Below are positions 6,716 to 10,420 of a DNA stretch of 10,420 nucleotides, in pieces. Under the pieces are notes generated by a model. That model had not been told where the DNA came from and ran no database searches. It saw only the letters and a list, made by a program, of their open reading frames with translations. Source of the stretch: Armatimonadota bacterium (lineage in GTDB: Bacteria; Vulcanimicrobiota; JACPDS01). The first letter of the stretch is position 1. Every line of letters begins with the position of its first letter. The position numbers and the translations under genes are program-made. The DNA lies in the NCBI GenBank assembly GCA_016183885.1, contig JACPDS010000117.1:1-10420 (forward strand), written 5' to 3'.

Positions 6716-7615
6716 TTATACTCTGGCTAAATATTTAAATGCTCCAAGCGCGGCTTTAGCTCCTTCTCCAGCCGCTATAATAATCTGCTTCTCAGGAACA
6801 TTAGTAACATCTCCTGCGGCAAAAATTCCGGGAAGGTTAGTTTCATTATAGCAATTTACTATAATTTCTCCTTGTTTATTTTTATTTATATATTTTATAA
6901 ATTCAGAATTAGGAATAAGACCAATTTCCACAAAAATTCCTTGCACAGGCAGTATTTCTTCTTTATTTTGTTTTTTTATTTTAATACCGTTAACCATTTT
7001 ATCTCCAAAGATTTCTTTTATTTGCGCATCATTAAATATCTTGACGATTTCGCTTTGTTTAATTTTTTCCTGCATTATTAAGTCGCCTGCAAGAGTTAAG
7101 CGGTTATTAATTAAATAAATTTTCTTGGCAATTTTTAATAATTGTAATACGGCATCTAAAGCTGAATTTCCTCCGCCGATTACCGCCACCTCTTTTCCCG
7201 CAAAAAGAGGAGCATCGCATGTGGCGCAATATGTAAGTCCTTTATTTTTAAACTCTTTTTCTCCCGATATACCCAATTCTTTCGATCTTTTTCCAGAGGC
7301 GATTATAACTGTTTTTGTCTTATAATCTTCTTGATTGGTTTTAATTAAAATTTCATCATTTATCTTCTCAAGATTAATTACTTCTTCATCTTCTTTTAAT
7401 TTAATTTTATATTTCCGCATATGTTCTTCAAATTTTTCCGCCAGTTCCGGACCGGTAATAAACTGATAGCCGGTATAATTTTCTACATCTCCGCTTAATG
7501 CCGCCTGACCTCCAATATCTCTAGTTATAACAAGAAAATCCATTTTTTTGCGCGCAGCATATACGCTGGCGGTAATACCAGCCGGTCCTGCCCCGATAAT
7601 AACTAAGTCAACCAT
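6716..7615 (-). CDS. Thioredoxin reductase-like flavoprotein, probably NADH-dependent
   Basis: This 299-residue FAD disulfide oxidoreductase moves electrons from a pyridine nucleotide to a small redox protein. It has the FAD motif GAGPAG at 8-13, IGGQAALSGDVENYTG at 34-49, the redox-active CATC (C130, C133), a second nucleotide-binding motif GGGNSALDA at 147-155, and GIFAAGDVTNVPEKQIIIAA from 263. The HRRxxxR motif that reads the NADPH phosphate in classical TrxB is absent; YLINNRLTLAGD stands there instead, as in AhpF-type and NADH-dependent relatives. The KQIIIAAGEGAKAAL end also recalls AhpF, but the protein lacks AhpF's N-terminal thioredoxin-fold domains. A glutaredoxin gene ends 3 bp upstream, so the pair probably acts as a split AhpF-like donor. 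NADH preference is an inference from the missing arginines. Confidence 0.91.
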   Translation of the reverse strand: MVDLVIIGAGPAGITASVYAARKKMDFLVITRDIGGQAALSGDVENYTGYQFITGPELAEKFEEHMRKYKIKLKEDEEVINLEKINDEILIKTNQEDYKTKTVIIASGKRSKELGISGEKEFKNKGLTYCATCDAPLFAGKEVAVIGGGNSALDAVLQLLKIAKKIYLINNRLTLAGDLIMQEKIKQSEIVKIFNDAQIKEIFGDKMVNGIKIKKQNKEEILPVQGIFVEIGLIPNSEFIKYINKNKQGEIIVNCYNETNLPGIFAAGDVTNVPEKQIIIAAGEGAKAALGAFKYLARV

Positions 7616-7618
7616 TTT

Positions 7619-7867
7619 TTATAAACCCAGTGCCATTTTTATCTCATCTTTATTATATCCAATGATTATTTTCCCTTCGATATCCAAAACCGGGACGCCG
7701 GTTTGACCGGATATTTTAATCATTTCTTCAGCTAACTCTATATTTTTAGAAACATCATACTCATCATAGTCGATATTATGTTTATGCAAAAAGAGTTTAA
7801 CTTTCATACAATATGAACAAAGCGGAGTGCTATAAATTTTTACCTTTTTATTAGAATTTTTTTCCAT
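7619..7867 (-). CDS. Glutaredoxin-like protein (YruB/NrdH-like type)
   Basis: This 82-residue single-domain thioredoxin-fold protein has the dithiol site TPLCSYCMKVK (C17, C20), the cis-proline loop TGVPV (P59) and the ending IIIGYNKDEIKMALGL. The text YDEYDVSKNIELAEEMIKISGQ fits the YruB family of glutaredoxin-like proteins, first noted beside rubredoxin in Clostridium pasteurianum. Such proteins are reduced by a dedicated flavoprotein rather than by glutathione, and pass electrons to peroxiredoxins or other thiol enzymes. The gene starts 10 bp after the ferritin-like gene and ends 3 bp before the thioredoxin reductase-like gene. No clear ribosome binding site precedes the ATG at 7865-7867, so translation may depend on coupling. 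The flavoprotein partner is inferred from gene order; the final acceptor is not in the window, unless it is the TlpA-like protein. Confidence 0.9.
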   Translation of the reverse strand: MEKNSNKKVKIYSTPLCSYCMKVKLFLHKHNIDYDEYDVSKNIELAEEMIKISGQTGVPVLDIEGKIIIGYNKDEIKMALGL

Positions 7868-7877
7868 TCATTAAAAT

Positions 7878-8372
7878 TTATAAATTTACCAATAAATGTT
7901 CTTGTAAATTTTCAAAAGTCTCCTCATGTTTTACTTCTTCCTCTAATATATGGCACATAAGCTGATAAGTAACATGGTCTTTCCCAAAGGTTTTTGAGGC
8001 AAGTTTATTATAAACTTCAATAGCTCCGGCTTCAGCTTCGGTAACAACTTTTATAATACCTTTATAATCCGAAGTTGCTTCAGGCGGTTTAGGATAAGGA
8101 GCGTTGGCATTTTTCTCCAGGTTCATTGGATAAGAAATAGGTAATCCGCCTAACTCTATTATTCTATCGGCTAATTCTTTGGCATGTTCTTCTTCATCTT
8201 TAGCAATTTTTTCTAAAAACTCGCTCATATCTTCATAAGCCGGCCCGGTAACTGTTCTTGCCATATACCAATAAGAATAATATGCCAGCCATTCATCCGC
8301 ATAAGCTTTATTTAAATCTTTAATTAAATCTTTAATATCGATTCCCGCGACTTCAATTGCTTTTTTACCCAT
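7878..8372 (-). CDS. Ferritin-like di-iron protein (DPSL/rubrerythrin-like four-helix bundle)
   Basis: This 164-residue four-helix-bundle protein has two halves, each contributing iron ligands: E27 (ADEWLAYYSYW) with E60 and H63 (DEEEH), and E114 (TEAEAGAIEVY) with E146 and H149 (EEEVKH). Such proteins oxidise Fe(II) with O2 or peroxide, either storing iron or protecting from Fenton chemistry. It resembles DPS-like/bacterioferritin-like proteins of anaerobes and archaea. It has no C-terminal rubredoxin domain, so it is not a classical rubrerythrin, though a free rubredoxin lies just upstream. The paired cysteines of thioferritin-type DPSL proteins appear to be missing; only C140 is present. 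The start is set by a perfect TAAGGAGG at 8383-8390. It lies downstream of the 16-residue peptide gene and upstream of the glutaredoxin gene. Whether it forms a storage cage cannot be told from sequence. Confidence 0.88.
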   Translation of the reverse strand: MGKKAIEVAGIDIKDLIKDLNKAYADEWLAYYSYWYMARTVTGPAYEDMSEFLEKIAKDEEEHAKELADRIIELGGLPISYPMNLEKNANAPYPKPPEATSDYKGIIKVVTEAEAGAIEVYNKLASKTFGKDHVTYQLMCHILEEEVKHEETFENLQEHLLVNL

Positions 8373-8382
8373 TTTATAAAAA

Positions 8383-8390
8383 CCTCCTTA
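8383..8390 (-). promoter_or_regulatory. Strong ribosome binding site of the ferritin-like gene
   Basis: TAAGGAGG on the minus strand is fully complementary to the 16S rRNA 3' tail and lies 10 bases before the ATG at 8370-8372. It fixes the start and implies high expression. It is separate from the equally strong site of the 16-residue peptide just upstream. Confidence 0.85.
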
Positions 8391-8404
8391 TTTTAAATTA
8401 AGTT

Positions 8405-8455
8405 TTAGCAGCATTTGCCTTTTTTGCTAATCTTTTTTTCTGTTTTTTTAGCCAT
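8405..8455 (-). CDS. 16-residue Lys-rich peptide ending in Cys-Cys (unknown family)
   Basis: A short frame between the rubredoxin and ferritin-like genes reads MAKKTEKKISKKGKCC. Eight of 16 residues are lysine, and it ends in two adjacent cysteines directly before the stop. Its ATG (8453-8455) has an almost ideal ribosome binding site, AAAGGAGGTGA at 8463-8473, about as strong as any in the window. The 99-bp gap between rubredoxin and the ferritin-like gene is the largest in the cluster and would be otherwise unexplained, since the downstream gene has its own perfect site. I do not recognise the family. The vicinal cysteines next to iron and thiol redox proteins suggest metal or thiol chemistry, and the lysines suggest binding to an acidic partner; both are guesses. 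A leader peptide controlling the next gene is an alternative. Confidence 0.6.
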   Translation of the reverse strand: MAKKTEKKISKKGKCC

Positions 8456-8462
8456 TGTTTTT

Positions 8463-8473
8463 TCACCTCCTTT
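8463..8473 (-). promoter_or_regulatory. Strong ribosome binding site of the 16-residue peptide
   Basis: AAAGGAGGTGA on the minus strand overlaps the stop codon of rubredoxin (8472-8474) and lies 7 bases before the peptide's ATG (9 from the GGAGG core). No other ATG follows it at a suitable distance, so it is the main evidence that the tiny frame is translated. Confidence 0.75.
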
Positions 8474-8630
8474 AAATTAATTTAAAGGCATTTTTATCCG
8501 CCCCGCATACAGGACATGTCCAATTATCCGGCAGGGCTTCAAAAGAAGTGCCGGGGTTAATTCCATTATCAGGGTCTCCCAATTCAGGATCATAGATATA
8601 TCCGCAAACAGTGCATTGATATTTTTTCAT
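8472..8630 (-). CDS. Rubredoxin
   Basis: This 52-residue iron protein is a one-electron carrier with a single Fe held by four cysteines. The first pair is C6 and C9 in YQCTVCGYIYDPELGD, the second C39 and C42 in WTCPVCGADK; the aromatic core (Y4, Y11, Y13, F30, W37, F49) is present. Length and motifs are typical of clostridial rubredoxins. It sits 48 bp after the flavodiiron protein gene, the usual partner it reduces, and the Hrb-like flavin reductase at the end of the cluster is the likely electron donor. It could also serve the ferritin-like protein. The start has AGAGG at 8639-8643. The frame was called by hand; it is shorter than many automatic length cut-offs. Confidence 0.97.
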   Translation of the reverse strand: MKKYQCTVCGYIYDPELGDPDNGINPGTSFEALPDNWTCPVCGADKNAFKLI

Positions 8631-8678
8631 AAATCATACCTCTTTTTTGTTTAAACTTCTAAATCTATACTTATAATT

Positions 8679-9908
8679 TTAAGAAGAAATTAAATTTAAA
8701 TTTTGCTGATTTTCTTTTTTAAGTTTTAAAATAAAATCTTTTCCATATTCATAGCAATTTTTAATTTGGTTTTCATCGGGAACATATTGAATAGCAAGCG
8801 GATTTTGAATGATTTCTATTCCCGTTTCTTTAAGAACTTCTTCAATATCCTTTAGCGCTCCTCCTCCCCATCCGTAAGAACCAAATACGCCGGCAAATTT
8901 GCCCTTAGGCTTTAATCCTCTCAAAAATTTTAAAAAGCCAGCCATATTTGGAAGCATAGCATTATCATGAGTAGATGATCCAATAAGATAAGCTTTGGCT
9001 TCAAACATTTCTTTAATTATTTCTGTCCGGTCAATTTGATTGATATCAAAAATTTTAACTTCAACTTGAGAATCAATTATTCCTTTAGCGATATTTTTTG
9101 CCATAATTTCTGTTGAACCATACATCGTTTCATAAGCGATAACAACTTTAAGTTTAGTTTCATTTTTTGCCCAAGCTAAATAAGTTTGTATTATTTTGTT
9201 TAGATTTTTTCTCCAGATTATTCCATGGCTGGGCGCGATAATTTTTAAAGGAATATTTAGTTTTTGAATTTCTTCAATTTTCCTTAAAATAAGAGAACTA
9301 AACGGCCAAAGAATATTAGCATAATATTTTAAAGCTTCATCCATAAGCACAGTTTCATTAACCTGATCGTCAAATCTTTCCATGCTAGCCCAATGTTGTC
9401 CAAAGGCATCGTTAGAGAAGAGAATTTCTCCTTCTATTAAATAAGTAAACATGCTGTCAGGCCAATGAATCATAGGAGTCTCAATAAAAGTTAATGTTTT
9501 TTTGCCAAGATGTAGTTTATCGCCCGTTTTTACCACCTGGAAATCCAAACCAATCTGATTATAATAATGTTTATATAAACCTTCTTTAGATTTCACGCTG
9601 CCGAATATTTTCGCTTTTGGACAAAATTCGAATATTCTGGGAAGCGCTCCGGAATGGTCTGGTTCTAAATGATTAACAATAATATAATCGATTTTTTCTG
9701 GAGAAACAATCGAACTTATATTTTCAAGCATCTCCTGCGCAAAAGGTTTAAAAACAGTGTCTATTAAAGTAATTTTATCATCTAAAATTAAGTAAGCGTT
9801 AAAAGTAGTGCCTCTTTTTGTATTATAGGTATATCCGTGAAAATTTCTTACATTCCAATCAATTGCGCCAATCCAATAAACGTCTGCTATTATCTCCTCA
9901 GCCGGCAT
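8679..9908 (-). CDS. fprA: Flavodiiron protein (A-type flavoprotein, O2/NO reductase)
   Basis: This cytosolic enzyme reduces O2 to water and/or NO to N2O. Residue numbers count from the upstream ATG (9918-9920). The N-terminal metallo-beta-lactamase-like domain carries all di-iron ligands: H84, E86, D88 and H89 (NHLEPDHSG), H152 (IHWPDSM), D171 (SNDAFGQH) and H232 (APSHGIIW). The C-terminal flavodoxin domain from about 258 has the FMN phosphate loop YETMYGST, then GSSTHDNAMLPNM and GSYGWGGGA. There is no extra rubredoxin or reductase domain, so it is a class A protein fed by the free rubredoxin encoded next. I prefer the start at 9906-9908 (409 residues), because GGAGG at 9914-9918 lies 5 bases before it; the ATG four codons upstream overlaps that site and has no ribosome binding site of its own. 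It begins 28 bp after the TlpA-like gene. Confidence 0.95.
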   Translation of the reverse strand: MPAEEIIADVYWIGAIDWNVRNFHGYTYNTKRGTTFNAYLILDDKITLIDTVFKPFAQEMLENISSIVSPEKIDYIIVNHLEPDHSGALPRIFEFCPKAKIFGSVKSKEGLYKHYYNQIGLDFQVVKTGDKLHLGKKTLTFIETPMIHWPDSMFTYLIEGEILFSNDAFGQHWASMERFDDQVNETVLMDEALKYYANILWPFSSLILRKIEEIQKLNIPLKIIAPSHGIIWRKNLNKIIQTYLAWAKNETKLKVVIAYETMYGSTEIMAKNIAKGIIDSQVEVKIFDINQIDRTEIIKEMFEAKAYLIGSSTHDNAMLPNMAGFLKFLRGLKPKGKFAGVFGSYGWGGGALKDIEEVLKETGIEIIQNPLAIQYVPDENQIKNCYEYGKDFILKLKKENQQNLNLISS

Positions 9909-9913
9909 TATCT

Positions 9914-9918
9914 CCTCC
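9914..9918 (-). promoter_or_regulatory. Ribosome binding site that decides the flavodiiron protein start
   Basis: GGAGG on the minus strand lies 5 bases before the ATG at 9906-9908 and overlaps the upstream in-frame ATG at 9918-9920. Upstream of that first ATG there is only A/T-rich sequence with no purine-rich site, so initiation at the second ATG is more likely. Confidence 0.7.
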
Positions 9919-9936
9919 ATGCTTAAAATTAAATTT

Positions 9937-10420
9937 TTATAATAAACCTTTTATAAGTTCATTTATATTTTCAGGCAATTCGTTTCCATGATAAATTATT
10001 TTTCCGCCTTTATCTATGATTATATTTGTAGGGATGCCGAAAATATTGTAAGATTTTGCCACTCTGCCGTCATAATCAAATAAAACAGGGTATTTTATAC
10101 CTCTATCATCCATAAACGCGCTCACAACAGGTTTTTTTTGTTTAATATTTACTGCTAAAATTTCAAAGTTTTTAGCGGAAAATTCTTTATGTAAATTCCT
10201 TAATTTTGGGATTTCTTCTAGGCAATAAGGACACCATGTAGCCCAAAAGACCAATAAAACCGCTTTTTTATTTTTAAATTCTCTTAAACTAATTTTTTTA
10301 TCTTTAATATCCGGCAGAGAAAAATTTATCGCCTCGCTGGATATTAACGAAGTTTTTTCTCTAGCGCTTTCCTTTTTCCCTTGCGTGCAGGAAGCGAAAA
10401 AACTTAAAGTCAATAAAATA
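9937..10420 (-). CDS. TlpA/ResA-like thioredoxin-fold lipoprotein, N-terminus cut by window edge
   Basis: The 160 residues visible form a thioredoxin-like domain of the TlpA/ResA type, which reduces or oxidises disulfides outside the cytoplasm. The dithiol site is WATWCPYC and the cis-proline loop is FGIPTN, with YPVLFDYDG between, as in redoxin/AhpC-TSA relatives. The sequence begins in a hydrophobic stretch ILLTLSFFASC, whose last residues look like a lipobox, followed by a charged linker; lipid-anchored export is therefore likely. The frame is open to the window edge, so the TTG at 10411-10413 is better read as an internal leucine of the signal peptide than as the start, and the true start lies outside. 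It precedes the flavodiiron protein gene by 28 bp and may be co-transcribed. Partner and redox direction are unknown. Confidence 0.87.
   Translation of the reverse strand, partial: ILLTLSFFASCTQGKKESAREKTSLISSEAINFSLPDIKDKKISLREFKNKKAVLLVFWATWCPYCLEEIPKLRNLHKEFSAKNFEILAVNIKQKKPVVSAFMDDRGIKYPVLFDYDGRVAKSYNIFGIPTNIIIDKGGKIIYHGNELPENINELIKGLL

Noticed and set aside
7878..8372. Thioferritin-type DPSL protein with a cysteine pair next to the di-iron site
   Set aside because: Only one cysteine (C140) is present, and the positions equivalent to the usual pair, as I recall them, are not cysteine. Called simply ferritin-like.
10411..10413. TTG start codon for the TlpA-like gene
   Set aside because: The frame stays open to the window edge with hydrophobic codons, and starting here would cut off the signal peptide before the lipobox-like FFASC. 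Treated as a partial gene.
1..10420. CRISPR array, tRNA genes, DnaA-box cluster or phage genes
   Set aside because: I saw no regularly spaced repeats, no tRNA cloverleaf with a T-arm GGTTCGA-type motif, no run of TTATCCACA-like boxes despite the recF/gyrB context, and no phage or transposase proteins.

Overview
The window is AT-rich chromosomal DNA, with long A and T runs in coding and spacer DNA, from what looks like an anaerobic or oxygen-sensitive bacterium. Bacterial markers are DNA gyrase B, RecF, a DciA-type helicase loader, a large SRP RNA with an Alu domain, and strong AGGAGG-type ribosome binding sites. A putative lipoprotein and a membrane-anchored M23 peptidase fit a cell with an envelope. 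The flavodiiron protein, rubredoxin, ferritin-like and rubredoxin-linked flavin reductase set is typical of strict anaerobes. I cannot fix the phylum; a Clostridium-like or uncultured candidate-phylum bacterium would both fit.

Layout. 1-1260 (minus): N-terminal 420 residues of gyrB, cut at the window edge inside the TOPRIM domain. 1261-1638: gyrB leader plus a 282-bp nested-palindrome element with 14-bp terminal inverted repeats. 1639-2799 (minus): a GT4 glycosyltransferase. 2858-4464 (plus): recF overlapping dciA, the latter with a C-terminal zinc ribbon. 4464-4529: a GC-rich three-way-junction palindrome. 4547-5808 (minus): a small membrane protein and an M23 peptidase. 5835-6111 (minus): SRP RNA. 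6156-10420 (minus): eight closely packed genes for oxygen, NO and peroxide defence.

How the genes work together. The defence cluster, in transcription order, encodes a TlpA-like thioredoxin-fold lipoprotein (5' end beyond the window), a flavodiiron protein, rubredoxin, a previously uncalled 16-residue Lys-rich Cys-Cys peptide, a ferritin-like di-iron protein, a YruB-type glutaredoxin, a thioredoxin-reductase-like flavoprotein without the usual NADPH motif, and an Hrb-type flavin reductase. This suggests two electron routes. One is NAD(P)H to flavin reductase to rubredoxin to flavodiiron protein, reducing O2 or NO. The other is NADH to the flavoprotein to glutaredoxin to a peroxiredoxin or other thiol acceptor. 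The ferritin-like protein would remove iron or peroxide.

The items most worth a second look are the 16-residue peptide, the 282-bp foldback element, the GC-rich junction palindrome, and the split version of high-molecular-weight rubredoxin.
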